DNA of 64,000 nucleotides from Trichostrongylus colubriformis. Taxonomy: Eukaryota; Nematoda; Chromadorea; Rhabditida; Trichostrongylidae. Every line of letters begins with the position of its first letter. Positions within the stretch are counted from its first letter, which is position 1. The notes under the pieces were generated by a model. It ran no database searches, was not told the DNA's origin, and was given only the letters and a program-made list of their open reading frames with translations. The stretch lies in NCBI GenBank assembly GCA_963978905.1, contig OZ022256.1, positions 26,623,426 through 26,687,425 of the forward strand. Reading direction: 5' to 3'. Made by a program: the position numbers and the translations under genes. This document shows, piece by piece, positions 34,727-46,088 of the stretch.

Positions 34727-36123
34727 GTTGCAACCAGGGTCAGGCCTCCGTTGAGGAATCCTCAACGGGGGGGGGTCGTATGTGGTCCGCTAGGAGGGGG
34801 GTCGTAATCGTTGAGGTACTAGTGAACAGAATTTCTCACGCAGAGGTCTAAAGTGTAAGGGAAGAAATGATAAAACTGACTAATTAGGTTGGTACCTGAA
34901 ACTAGTTTAACTTAATCATCATGAAAACCTCATGCATGGCGCGATCTGCAACGAAACCTGTCAACGCCAATAGACCTTTCGTTGGTCCGCTGACACCGAA
35001 ACCACGTACAGAGACACCTCCGAAATTCACGAAATTCACAATTAACCGTGGAAAGCGATATCTATCAACAGGTACCACCGTGAATGGACACTGCAAAAAC
35101 ATTGGGATGAAAACGGAAAATTAGCTGTTATGGATTTTCTTCATATATTACTACGATTGCAAGTACGTAATCTCGCGTTAGCAGCCACTATACAAACCGC
35201 AAAAACGTTTGTATTCATTGAGAATGTGGATGAAATCCTCATGCATGGCGCATCCCACAGAGAAGCTGACCGACGCTTCTTGCCCTCCCACTAGGCCTTC
35301 CAGAGCGAAGGATGCATACTTGACAAATTTCAGTAACAATGAATCAATTTTTCGGAAGGAACTTGGGAAGATATCGCAAATTAACGAAAAAAGCTTTCCT
35401 CAACTGGCTTTTCTGAAGGTTTCTTCCTTCGTTCTAGAGATATGGCATAGTTCAGGCAGTCATTCGAAAGCGACAACCTAGCAGACCCCGCTTCACCAAA
35501 ACGAACCTATATGTTTAAGCTTGAAGGAAGTTATGGCCATTTCCGTGAAACAGTTCGAAATTTTCCTCATCAAATCCTCATCTGGAAACCCATATCAAGA
35601 ACTGAGCAACCATTGGGGAAAGCAAACGGGCAATGGATAGGTCTGAGGGAGTTATTAGGAAAACAGTTCACAGCTGTTCGAAAGATGAGCTCTAGGTAAA
35701 GTTTGAACTATTTCCAAAATGTCGGAATTTAGTATGGGGAAGATACCGCGCTCCATCGTGATCGCCGCGTCGCAGCCGTCGCCTGACATGAGATCCTTAA
35801 CTTCTCTAGATGTGTAGAGTTTTCTGAATTATTGTTTGAAATTGTTCGATTATGAGGTGGAAGCGTGATGCGATCTGGAATCTAGGACTCATAGATTATA
35901 TATTGAGTGTATAGTACTGGGAATTCCACCTGTATCAAATATTTTTCGGGTTTTTGTGTCCATTTAGTTGTATATTGGTGTGGAGCATTTAAAAACTCGA
36001 CAAATGCTTAATTGATGGTTTTTGTGCAGAGAGAGGGGGTCGTATTGGGGCCCTTTTTTTTGGGGGGGGGGGTCGTATTTTTTGAAAATTTTCCTTAACT
36101 GGACGCTTGACCCTGGTTGCAAC
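34727..36123. mobile_element. TIR element of 1.4 kb with GTTGCAACCAGGGTCA ends
   Basis: The left end GTTGCAACCAGGGTCA and the right end TGACCCTGGTTGCAAC are exact inverted complements of 16 bases. GGGGGGTCGTAT-like blocks sit near both ends (34770-34805 and 36030-36080). The interior has no transposase frame; the longest frames (67-90 codons near 34921 and 35209) lack motifs. The two start with related modules containing TCATGCATGGCGC. A diverged relative is at 20960-21750. No clear target duplication is seen. Confidence 0.7.
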
Positions 36124-38138
36124 TCGAGCAGTTATCAGTGGGTCTTTTCACCTCAAGAAACTAAATCGCAAATGTGATTAGTGCGTGGTGCCCCAATCTC
36201 GAATAATGCCACTTATTCATTTCAATGCGTAAATTGAACGAAATTCATGTGCTAGCAAAATGATCATGCGTGTAGAGTAAAAATCTCATATCCGAAAGCA
36301 AAAGGGTTTCTACGTGCCGGCACTTTACTTGTAATGGGCACAGCGCCGATCCATCGTTTTTCTATCGCATGCTTTTGCAAAACATTCAACAGAGAGTGAC
36401 AAGCTGTACTGTGAACTCCAGCATTTTATAAAGGCAGCTTCGGCTGATTAGTTTTTCCCGAGGTCGATTCTGAACTCTCTGCTCATATGAAAGTTACTGA
36501 ATACTGCCATCTTATTCAGCTAAATTGCCGAAAGAGTAGTATATTATAGAAGTTACCAGTCGTCCATGAGATGTATTTTCGTGTTTTCGTCAGTAATCAT
36601 AAATTTAATAAAGTTTAAGGCATCTTAGAAAGGGCATGAAATATTTTAAATTCAGGGAAATTGCTAGAGACCGAGAAGGTTGGTCTTGCTCTAACTTCAA
36701 TAACCTCCTTTCTTGACGTTTACTCCCTTTTTCATTTGTCGTGCCTCGGTCCGGAAATAGGAAGTAAGCGAGGGTGCATGCGTTTTGTCTACTCCAGCGA
36801 TCTATAACCTCTGCTGAAAAGGGTGGGACTTAAATAAAGATTCTTTGCCGCTATTTACCAACAACAGACTGCTCGAGGCTTTCTAGTGATCTCCTACATT
36901 TCATTGGTCATTTTACGGCTTTTGACTTTGCCTTTCTATTTCACCAGTTCTCTCAAGCTCACTGAATCAGAACGAAACGATCTAATGATGTCCATTTCGG
37001 CATCCTCAGCTTTAGCTAACTCATAAGGGCATTATTCAGGGCTCTCGCATTTTTGAAGGCGCGACATGGACTAGGGAGAAATTGGTTGAACAAGAGATTT
37101 GCTTGCACATCAGTCCAAAGATGGAACCATGACCTTACGTAGCCTCGCAAAGCCTTCCATCCACTCGTCCGTCAACATCGGCATGCGGCTTGTACAAGAT
37201 TGGACGCATTGACTTGTGCGTCAGAAACTCAAATGTGTTCCTCGTGGAAGGCAAATACGTATATCGATATCACTACGATTCTGAATGGAAGTGGAATATG
37301 TTCATAGTAGCTCATTTCAGAGAAAACTTATAAGAAATTGTGGTTTTTTTGATTGTGCATTGGAATGGCAAGAGGAGCTATACCGGAAATACGTGATATA
37401 CGATCCGTGAGACAGCCCTTGCTCAGGACTATAAGTCTTGTTCTGCGGAATAACATCTTTTTTCAGTGCTGGTAAACGCTGAACAAAGTCCGGTATTATC
37501 TCTTTCTTGTCGCGACTGATCTAATATTAGTATGAAAAATGTGAAGCTCCAAAGTTTTGTTCAAAAGGTCCAAAAAAGCCTCCATAAAATTGGTTGGTTT
37601 TAAAAATGGTCGCAAAGGTATTTTAAGCCTCACACTCGAGCTTTCGGCGCCCAGCGCCTTTATGAAGCCTAAAATGGTAAAAAATAGATGTTATTGCGAG
37701 ACTGTGTTCGATAGCCGCCCAAGTGTATGTATTTGTATTTTATTTGTATTTTAATACTTTGCCGATTTGCTGCTGTCACGGGATTACTGTCCTCACCGAC
37801 TTGATGGGAATCTCTGGTAGCGGAATCGAGTTCCACATCTACTCTGATCCACTACCACGAATTCCCATATGTAGGTGATTCTGTGGCAGCCAGCCTGAAA
37901 GCTTGCCTACGAGACACAAAATCCACTTGCAACCATCTTTTACAATAATTTTGTGAAAGATTTTTTGAGTCTTTCGAAATAAAACTTTGGGAGTCTTATA
38001 TTGTTAAACATATACACATTTAGATCAAGATGAGGCTTCGAAACAAGATAATACTTAAGTGTATCATTAGAGTGGTTGTGAATTTTCTATTCCTGTCTGC
38101 AGGCGTTTGTAAGGGTCATGCAATAGAAGGCTTACTAC
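36124..38138. other. Gene-free stretch
   Basis: AT-rich sequence without a recognisable exon or repeat; the 65-codon frame at 37557 has no motif. Confidence 0.35.
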
Positions 38139-38668
38139 TGTTCGATTAAACGTGTTTGCTTTGCCAAACGAGGTTAGTAGATGGACCAGTTTTATTTTTG
38201 GCGTGACGTTTCGACCCTTTCGTCGGCTTCAAAGGCCTAAAAAGTGGTTCGAAGTTGCTGACCCTTGACTTACCCGATCAGGCGCCAAAAACCCCTAGCA
38301 TTTCGGACTTACCCACTCAATCCATGGAGAGTCGAATAGACGAAAGAAAGAAAGTGAACTCACCCCGTGATCCAGCGCGAGTGGTAGGACGTCGCTACCG
38401 ACTCGTGTTAGTATAATGTGCGACTGAGAATCACTATACAGCGGTGCTGACAAATGACGATGCTGTCAGTCGCGACATCATTCTAACCCACAGAGCGATA
38501 CAAACGGCAGGAATTCACTTGTGATTGGAGGACACTCATTTCTGTTGTTCATTATTGGATTCCTTGCGGATATTCAAAACGCTTCTAATGCCTTCCTAGA
38601 TGAAATGTCGGTCTCATGTGACAGAATTTTGCACTTCACGTCAAAATCATTCCCGCTGTGCTGTTCAC
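38139..38668. repeat. Left inverted arm of the Penelope-like element
   Basis: It is about 530 bases long and pairs with 41052-41585 with a few percent differences. It holds the C-terminal endonuclease codons, a block with CGGGGTGAGTTTACTTTC-like sequence (complement), and the hammerhead-like motif at 38205-38235. In this arm a tryptophan codon of the endonuclease is changed to TGA (complement at 38574-38576), while the right arm keeps TGG. Confidence 0.85.
38205..38235 (-). ncRNA. Hammerhead-like motif in left arm (degenerate)
   Basis: The minus strand reads CTTTGAAGCCGACGAAAGGG then TCGAAACGTCA. It aligns with the right-arm motif (CTCTGAAGACGACGAAAGGG then TCGAAACGTCG). It keeps GAAAC, but the CUGANGA box has become TTTGAAG. 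A functional ribozyme is unlikely in this copy. Confidence 0.3.
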
Positions 38669-39062
38669 GTCTGTGCCTTCCAAGTGGAGCTGTTATTGAT
38701 CCCCTTCTCTTACTGGCAAGATGTTCATTTATACGCGTTATCAAAACGCGGCCGGTCTCCCCAATATAGTTGCCATTGCACGCCCTACATTCAATCTCAT
38801 AAACCACACCGGTTTTTGTACAGTCTCCTATCTTGCCGTAGGGGCAAATCACGCAATTCCCCGAAACACATTCGCAATCGTAGAGCCTGTTCCGTACCAG
38901 CTGACGTTCTATGTTGCCGTTCGGAATATTGACAAGAACGACATCGTTTTGAAGCTGAGCACGAACTAGGCATCGACGTATTGCTGAGGAGAATGTGTCA
39001 TAGATAAAGGGCAGACAAAAAGGTATGCGGTCTTGGAGGGGCGATCCTCGTCTTCTATGATC
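38574..39062 (-). pseudogene. GIY-YIG endonuclease domain of the Penelope-like element
   Basis: Read right to left: a linker with paired cysteines (DCECVSGNCVICPYGKIGDC), then GVVYEIECRACNGNYIGETG and R.LITRINEHL, the GVY-YIG pair, arginine and Glu-His of the GIY-YIG nuclease fold. It ends early at LEAF where the right arm shows the frame should continue with WISARNPIMNN. Upstream it is joined to the reverse transcriptase only through a frameshift and a stop near 39130-39160. In intact elements this nuclease nicks target DNA to prime reverse transcription. Confidence 0.8.
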
Positions 39063-39072
39063 AGGAAATGTT

Positions 39073-40227
39073 CTAACGTGGTACGATGGTTGAGTATAGC
39101 CCTTTTGAGCAGCTATACGAGAAGCCAGCGTGACTGATTCTCAGCTTTCGTCGTTGCCCGTGCACACCGCTGTGGCAGTTTTGAACGTTTTTAACAACAG
39201 CTCTCTTTACAGCAATGGGGTGGGCCGATTTTGCGTGGGTCAGGATATTCTTAGAACTTCCTTTTCGATACCACTTGACGCTGATCATATCGTCGGACAC
39301 CTTCACCTGGGTGTTAAGGTAAGGGAGCCAACCATTCGTTGGTGTCTCTCGTGTGAGCTTGATGTACTGAAATTGTTCGTTAAGAATACGAAAGCATTCA
39401 TCCATCTCAGACTGCGTTGATGCTATGATGAAACAGTCATTGATGTATCTGCAGTACATCATTGGCATACGAGCCAGCACCGGTTCTTCGATTCTACTCA
39501 TGAAGCATATCGCAAGTACCGGTGCGAGCCGCTGACCTATAGCTAAACCTCTTATTTGCGAGTAGTACGAACCTGACCATTTAAATATGTTACAACTAAG
39601 ACACTCCTTGACCAGAGTCATGATGTGATTCCTCTGAAGACCAAAGGTTTTAATGTTACTATGATGCCTATCAAGCATTTCGGACAATGCTTGTAGGGCC
39701 ATGTCGTTTTGGACATTTGTATATAAAAAGGTGACGTCGAATGACTCTACAGCGTAGCCAGGGCGAATTCGGGCGCTGTGTAGGTGGTCAAGGAATGATC
39801 TCGTATTGGTCAGGTGCGCAGGAACCATGATCAGCAGTTGGCTCACGATGATGTTGAGAAACCATGAAATTCTGTAGGTTGGTCCACCTACGCAGCTAAT
39901 AATTTGTCGTGTTTTAAAGGTGTCCGCCGACATGGAAGTCACATTTTCAGGGGAAAGCTTGTGAGTCTTAATCAGACTGTAGAACACAGGACAACTGGGA
40001 CAATCTATCTTAAGCCTAACAACCAGCTTTCTGTCAATCCCTGCAGATCTTCCTAGTGTTATCCAAATTCGGTTTAGGCGTTTGCATTGGGAGCGGAATT
40101 CCTCTGCACTAGAGCGACGGTACGTTGAGGAATCTCGCAGATGAAGTTCAGTGATACTTCGGTCAAGGCTTTGTGGCATCACTACGAACTCCCCACCTTT
40201 ACCACTCACGGACACGTATCGTACCAT
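39073..40227 (-). pseudogene. Reverse transcriptase core of the Penelope-like element
   Basis: This is a 384-codon frame. Visible blocks are PVFYSLIKTHKLSPENV, VESFDVTFLYTNV (motif A with its Asp), RGLAIGQRLAPVLAI (motif B), CRYINDCFII (motif C) and WLPYLNTQVKV followed by KWYRKGSSKNIL, a typical Penelope signature. Family members normally have YxDD at motif C; here the first Asp is Asn, which should abolish catalysis. LNTQV likewise replaces a usual LDT. The last 35 or so codons are out of frame relative to the endonuclease. The ATG used is only the first in the open frame; the N-terminal part lies in the next frame. Confidence 0.85.
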
Positions 40228-40238
40228 TCGTTTTTAAC

Positions 40239-40883
40239 TCACGCACCTCCTTTGAACCCCATCTGTTCTTCGAACGTCAAATTGGTACTACGTCTTCGTC
40301 GGTGCTGATTGAGGATAGTTAGAACACTCAACGACAAGATTCGTAATTTGACGTCAACTTCTGCAACAGGAGGAGGCTCTCGATAGAAAGTGCGCGGAAA
40401 TGGTACTGGTGGCAGTGTGCTCCGAGATATGATCAAGTTGTTCTGCGGGTTCAATTGGCTCCCATACTTAGCTCGGAATTGGTCTCGCAGTCTTCGCAAG
40501 CTTCCCACAGCTCTTCGGTACGTGAATGAATTGACGCACTGTGCAATCGAAAACGATGGACCAAGATTGAGAAGACGTAATGCATTAGACGAGAGATGGG
40601 TGTCTCCAATGACAGTGACTCTAACCGATTGATTATCACGTTCAATGCGGGTGACGTCATTTCGGTGGCTCAAAGGAGCAATTCTCTCTCTGCTATCACG
40701 ATCTATTACACGAGATTGAGCAAGTCTGTCGTATTTTGCACAAAGGAGGGATTTGACCCTAGAACGAATAGAGTCGCAGATCAACCTTGACTCACCCCCC
40801 ATCCTCATCCAAGTCCGTCCAGGAAGAAGACGTCGGCATGTTGTCTCCTTCGAGACACACTTCAATAATGACGAATACAGCAC
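40239..40883 (-). pseudogene. N-terminal segment of the Penelope-like element protein
   Basis: This is a 214-codon frame upstream of the reverse transcriptase in the same strand, ending FEEQMGFKGGA 11 bases before the next frame starts. The abutting ends and change of frame point to one original protein split by a frameshift near 40230. It is basic (many Arg) and has no motif I can name apart from its position. The frame start overlaps the region next to the right arm. Confidence 0.6.
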
Positions 40884-41051
40884 GAGCTTTTTCCTTGATC
40901 ACAACACTCAAAATCTGTCGGTATATCCTTCTTGTCTTCGGGTGATCTTCGGATAAGCCACATGCTGCACCGATCATCTTATTCATTATGAAGCGTGGTA
41001 GCACGTCGGTCGTGCGGCAACGCTGGAGGACTGGCGGGTGACGACTGGCTG

Positions 41052-41585
41052 GTGAACAGCACAGCGGGAATGATTTTGACGTGAAGTGCAAAATTCTGTC
41101 ACATGAGACCGAGGTTTCATCTAGGAAAGCATTAGAAGCGTTTTGGATATCCGCAAGGAATCCAATAATGAACAACAGAAATGAGTGTCCTCCAATCACA
41201 AGTGAATTCCTGCCGTTTGTACCGCTCTGTGGGTTAGAATGATGTCGCGACTAAAAGCATCGTCATTTTTCAACACCGCTGTATAGCGATTCTCAGCCAC
41301 ACATTATACTAACACGAGTCGGTAGCGTCCTACCACTCGCGGTGGATCACGGGGTGAGTTTACTTTCTTTCTTTCGTCTATTCGACTCTCCATGGATTGA
41401 GTGGGAAGTCCAAAATGCTAGGGGTTTTTGGCGCTTGATCGGGTAAGTCAAGGGTCAGCAAACTTCGAACCACTTTTTAGGCCTCTGAAGACGACGAAAG
41501 GGTCGAAACGTCGGGCCAAAAGTGAAATTGATCTACCTGACCTACTAACCTCGTTTGGCAAAGCAAACACGATTAATCGAACAGC
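41052..41585. repeat. Right inverted arm of the Penelope-like element
   Basis: It is the inverted partner of 38139-38668. It begins GTGAACAGCACAGCGGGAAT and ends AACCTCGTTTGGCAAAGCAA then ACACGATTAATCGAACA. It contains an intact reading of the endonuclease tail (LEAFWISARNPIMNN and SEFLPFV) in plus-strand orientation, so it derives from a separate copy rather than being a simple terminal repeat. Confidence 0.85.
41483..41514 (+). ncRNA. Hammerhead-like motif in right arm
   Basis: The sequence reads CTCTGAAGACGACGAAAGGG then TCGAAACGTCGG. CTGAAGA fits the CUGANGA box, GAC/GUC can form a short stem II closed by GAAAGG, and GAAAC follows. Stem III and the cleavage trinucleotide are not convincing (GTCGGGC where GTTAGTC would be expected). 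A hammerhead at this site is expected for Penelope-like elements, but this copy looks decayed. Confidence 0.4.
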
Positions 41586-41739
41586 ATGCCGAGGTTTCAA
41601 GAAGAGAGAACTTGGAGCTTGCTACTGTGTTTCTTACATTTTGCAAGGGCTACATAAAGGGTGAATTAAACAGGAAAGGGTTTAGAATTCCCGTTGAATT
41701 ATGAGCAAAGATCCAAATGTATCAACGGAATTCCGGATA

Positions 41740-42110
41740 GTGATAGAAAGTGTGGAAATCAAGATTGAAAAACGCGTCGCGGGATCAAATTTTGCTTGCG
41801 ATAACTCATTTGCCCGATACTTTGCTTGAAGTGGCTCATCAGCGGGGCTGATCCGGGTATTAAGGATCGTTGTGACTCAGTGGGAGCGCTCCTGCTCTAG
41901 AAATAGGGACCGCGGATTAGCCGTCGTGGTTAGAGCCGTTTATAAGTCATTTCAAGTAAAGAACCCGGTCGATGAACACATCGCGGGCAAACTTTGACCC
42001 CTCCTAACTCTCCTAGTGGCGGCGCTTCGCGGTTTTTTTTTCACCATCGTAATCAAAAACCAGAAACTCTATCGATCCACCTAGGTCGTCATAAAAGTTC
42101 CATGAGAATT
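41740..42110. repeat. Dispersed repeat, GTCAAAATTTGC family, copy 2 with inverted halves
   Basis: ATCAAATTTTGCTTGCGATAA near 41786 is mirrored by TCGCGGGCAAACTTTGACCC near 41985, making a loose inverted repeat of about 200 bases. Related cores are in V-ATPase intron 13 and near 62926. Confidence 0.5.
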
Positions 42111-43039
42111 TAACCTTCACCTTATAGGTAAAATAATTTTTTGGAACCATCAAAAAGTCACCAAAGAAGAAAAAAGTCTCTACGAAAACTGTTAGACCAG
42201 TTTTGATCAGTTATACGCCTTAGCTATACTGTACCTAAGATATCCTATTCGATTTGTAGCTATACTTAATATCTTATCAGCATACTGTGCTCAACAACTT
42301 ATGGCACTGCAAGGGCTCTACTAAATCCTAGGCAAAACACTGAAACTGTCAATGCGAATCTCGACGAAGATCATTTTGATTATACTCTGGCATACGTATG
42401 ACCTTAGAGAAAAACAATTCCATAATGTGGAATTGTAAATACACTCAGTTGCAAGTTGCAAAAAACATGGCAGACAGTTGAGCCGAATCCACCATTTTCT
42501 TTTTCAGGCTTCAAGATTGCCATCCCTATAAAATAATAGGCAGCTGATGTTAGCAAGGTCATGTAACTTGATAGCACAAACTGAGAGCATTCGTTAGTGT
42601 ATCGGCTAGGAGGAGGTGATGTTGTGGCAAAACTCACCATTCCCACTAACTCTGTCCCGGAATCAAACCCAGGGTTGATGTTAAACCAAGGTATACCACT
42701 TTCATCCCTACGAGGTCAACGAAATGGTTCCAAATGTGCGTGGATGATTTACATACATCGGCTGGCTCCCACAGCTCTCCCCCTCGCCTGAATAAACCAA
42801 ATCACATTCAAGCCACTGCATCATAATGGAAAACACGCGAGAACTAAACACTCGGGTTTTTTTTGAGAAAGATTCATTTTCACTTCTTTGTTGGATGGTC
42901 GGTGAGAGCCACATACTGCCTTATGCCTGCCCGATGTTAGGCCGAAAAGCAGAAGTGTTTGCAAGTGATTTCGGTCAAAGTTCTGTTGATTCTTTATGAG
43001 AACTATTGAAGTTTTGTCGGTAACTAATCTTTTGTTAGG

Positions 43040-43312
43040 GTGCGCCGAGCCTTCCGATTCCCTTCAAAATCGAGGTGTCAGGCGAATGCGTTTGGCCTAT
43101 ACTGTGTCTTGCGGAGGCCAGCCCATATGCAAGTCGGAGCTTTCATTCTACCAGCCAAGTCTGGTAGCAATCTGTGAACCCCGTAAAGATGGAAGACTTG
43201 GTTGGTACAATTAGGTGGGCGCTGGTGTGGGATTTGATCTCCGCACCATGAAAGTGGAGTGCGCGCCGCCAGATCCTAGACCACCTCCGCTCTTCCAAAT
43301 AGTATGAAATCG
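43040..43312 (-). mobile_element. tRNA-derived SINE, family 1, copy 2
   Basis: It matches 6903-7162 over its length, for example GCGAATG, GGCCTATAC, TCTGGTA and GATGGAA in the same order. The tRNA-like head on the minus strand reads GGAGGTGGTCTAGGATCTGG, then CATGGTGCGGAGATCAAATC. It is more diverged at the A box than copy 1. Confidence 0.55.
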
Positions 43313-44120
43313 ATTTATTTTAAGTTACCATCAGGCGAATTTTTAGCAACACAGAATGGGACCCAAGCATAGCTCCCAAAATGAATGAGAACGGTCATCT
43401 GTCACACGTGTCTTTACTATGGCTGCTCATCTCATATTCGTGGAAAATGCTCACATCCCGACGGTTTCCGAGGAAGCAAGGGCATTGACCGAGAACCTTC
43501 TCTTCAACATGACAGAATTGGTAACAAGAAAGACGGCGGAAAGATGGAGTGGCTTCATTGTGCTCGAATGCTGACATTCTTTTTCCTTTTATCCTGTCTT
43601 GCACTTTCGAATTCAAAGGGTTCTACGAGTATCTTCATGAATTCCGGTCCAAGTGTAAACGGCATGCTGTCATCTTGCACTGTGTTTCTCGTTTTTCTAC
43701 TTTTCTACTTGCAGCAAAGATGACGTACATAGTCACAGAGTTTGCGGAAGAGTCATTAAGTGATTTCTGTAATTCGTGAGGAAGAAAGCAAATCTTCAGC
43801 TTTCACCGAGCTGCGGGCCCCTGCCTCTTCGGGACACGATGAGTGCAAGCTGAGGGTGATATATTACTTGTCTACTGACCCGATGACAGTGTTTCATGGC
43901 TTATTTCAGTCGCAATCGTTTTAGGGTCCAACGAATATGGCGCTTCTGAGCTCGCACCCTTCGCACCTTACGCCGCCACGCGAATTTTCTGTGCTAATGG
44001 CTCCCTGTTTCCAATGTGGGCTTGCGTTAATTTGCCGCCATCGGTATCCAATTGACCGATTGAGGTTGCGGGATTCACTGCGATGTGCAGTCAGTTAGTG
44101 CCATCCGAAGTTACTTCATC

Positions 44121-44358
44121 TTAGGCGGCGTTCATACTTTGCGCGCTGATACCGGCAACGCTCGACCGGACCATAGCGCAGTATGATGGTCTTGAAGGGA
44201 GCCCGTGCAAATCTGTGGAGATAATGCGCACCAATGCCTTAGTTTGACACTATGCCAACATTCTCCCAAGATCCAAGTTTTGTCACATGCGCGAACTCTC
44301 GCCGCGATAACATACCGTGGTGCAGACGTCGTCGCCGCAAAGCATGAATGCGGCCTTA
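44121..44358. mobile_element. Harbinger-like MITE, copy 3
   Basis: GGCGGCGTTCATACTTTGCG at left and CGCAAAGCATGAATGCGGCC at right are inverted complements, flanked by TTA at 44121-44123 and 44356-44358. An inner complement (GCGCAGTATGATGGTC at about 44170) suggests a nested or rearranged copy. Confidence 0.75.
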
Positions 44359-46088
44359 CACGACATCGAAGTAAAGCAGAGCTATCCTGCCGTGCTAAAT
44401 ATGTCTATTAGAAGGCATACGTGTTAGAGAAGAGCTGTCTAGCATGGGCTTGAGCTATAGTAAAGCCATTATATAATAAAGCCTCTTTCGTGACATATCA
44501 AAGCCGCAACCTTTTCCTGCATCATCAAAGGTACCTTAGAGTAGTCTGCTACAACACTTTGTGGCTCCTTCAGTACTATAAGCTTTATTCACTATGGCCT
44601 ACCATATGAAGACAAGTGAAGCAGTGTGGATCCCTTGACTCAGCATCGGGAGTTCTGGGGCTCCACTTTTGTTCAAACAGCTTATGACGTATTGCTGTCA
44701 CTTCTTAAGACGTGCGGCAAAAAGATGGCGAGTTCAGTAATCTCTGGTCGCATGCGTTCACTACCATCACCCTCGAAAATATCCACTGAGTGCACGACTT
44801 CCACTTTGGTGAAAGGAAAGAGACTAGTCAGTCTCTTTGAATCACTGGAATAAGTTACGCGCTTTCACATTGAATGGATTCTACCGTTTATTCCGCGTTC
44901 TGCCTATCCAGTGCATTTTGTCGCCGCTACTTTCTTTGCTCGCTCGCGATTGGAGCTCTTCACTTCCACTTTTGATGGGGCTTTTGAAACCAACCGTGGA
45001 AGAGCAAAACCTTTGCAAAAATCTTGCTTGGCAATGAATTATTGCTACTTCCTCTTCGGTAATAGTGCCCCTTGATGCCTTCATTTCTCTTGAATTTTTA
45101 CCGCATTCCATAGGAATCCATTTAAATAGAGCTCTTTTCATCCACCCATTTATTTGGCTAGACAGCTGCAAAAACCTAGAATCCGAAAAACAATCCATCG
45201 GCTTGTCGTTTAATGGCGTTTCCTTTTTCTTCTTGAAGTACAACCTGTCCTCTTCCTTAATTAAACGTTGAAATAGCCCAAATCTGACGCAGTTATCAGG
45301 AACAAAAAGACCAACGCAGAATTCCGTGAATATTTCTTATTTCACACGTTCGGGACCTCTCGATTAGACGATCACGTCAGTCAACGCTCTGCTGTAATTG
45401 CAAATGATTAACGGAAGTATTGCGCGGAAGTCATTCGTCATGAGAACCTTGATATCTGAACTTTGGTCAAAAACGATGACTTTGTTCTTGTTTATTTGTT
45501 GGAAAACAATCTAAACACGACAACGATGTAGTAAACTTCTACAAAGTTGTGCGAGAGCATCAAAACCAGAACTGAGAACGATTGTCCTTGTAAATGAAAA
45601 ACTCAGTTATGAGGAGAATCTGCAGGGGAACTAAAAACAAAAGAAAAACGCGCCTCTGAGATCTTTATTGCGATCTCTTTGCTCTTCACTCCTAGTTGTA
45701 GCGCATTGGCTGAATTGCTGCTAGAGTGGGTCAACGTTCGCCGCTGGCAAGCACAGCCCTTCACCGTTTGCATCTACTCCTCAGCGCCTAGTGATGGTAG
45801 CTGAAGTGAGGGGAGTTTTAAGTTTTGGGTTTAACCGTTTCATCCAGTCGTTGCACTACTTGGCAGTTCGACTTTCATATTCATATTTGGCCATAGTTCC
45901 CCTTCCGGTCTTTGAGTGAAGGGAAAGGTGACGTGTGCAGCAAAAACCATTTGCTGTTCATTATGATGAAATAAGACGCGACGAGATTTCACACGGCAGA
46001 GGAAATTAGCAGTATACATGATATAGTGGGGTTTTGAAAGACATTGTCAAGCAAATACCCATTGAAAAGTTCTACTCCGTAATTTGAC
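44359..46088. other. Gene-free stretch
   Basis: The 120-codon minus-strand frame at 44881-45243 is Lys- and Ser-rich with no recognisable family. Without splice partners or motifs I do not call it a gene. Confidence 0.3.

Larger units (their letters stand above)
38139..41585 (-). mobile_element. Penelope-like retroelement with inverted flanking arms
   Basis: The minus strand carries, in order, an N-terminal segment, a reverse transcriptase core and a GIY-YIG endonuclease, the layout of Penelope-like elements. Arms of about 530 bases bound it in inverted orientation: 38139-38668 and 41052-41585. They start TGTTCGATTAAACGTGTTTG and end in the complement. The arms include the 3' end of the endonuclease coding region, so the right arm is a truncated, inverted second copy, a known arrangement in this class. 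Coding regions are broken by frameshifts and stops, so this copy is inactive. Confidence 0.85.

Noticed and set aside
44881..45243. 120-codon minus-strand frame, Lys- and Ser-rich
   Set aside because: No motif, no splice partners, and flanking frames are full of stops.
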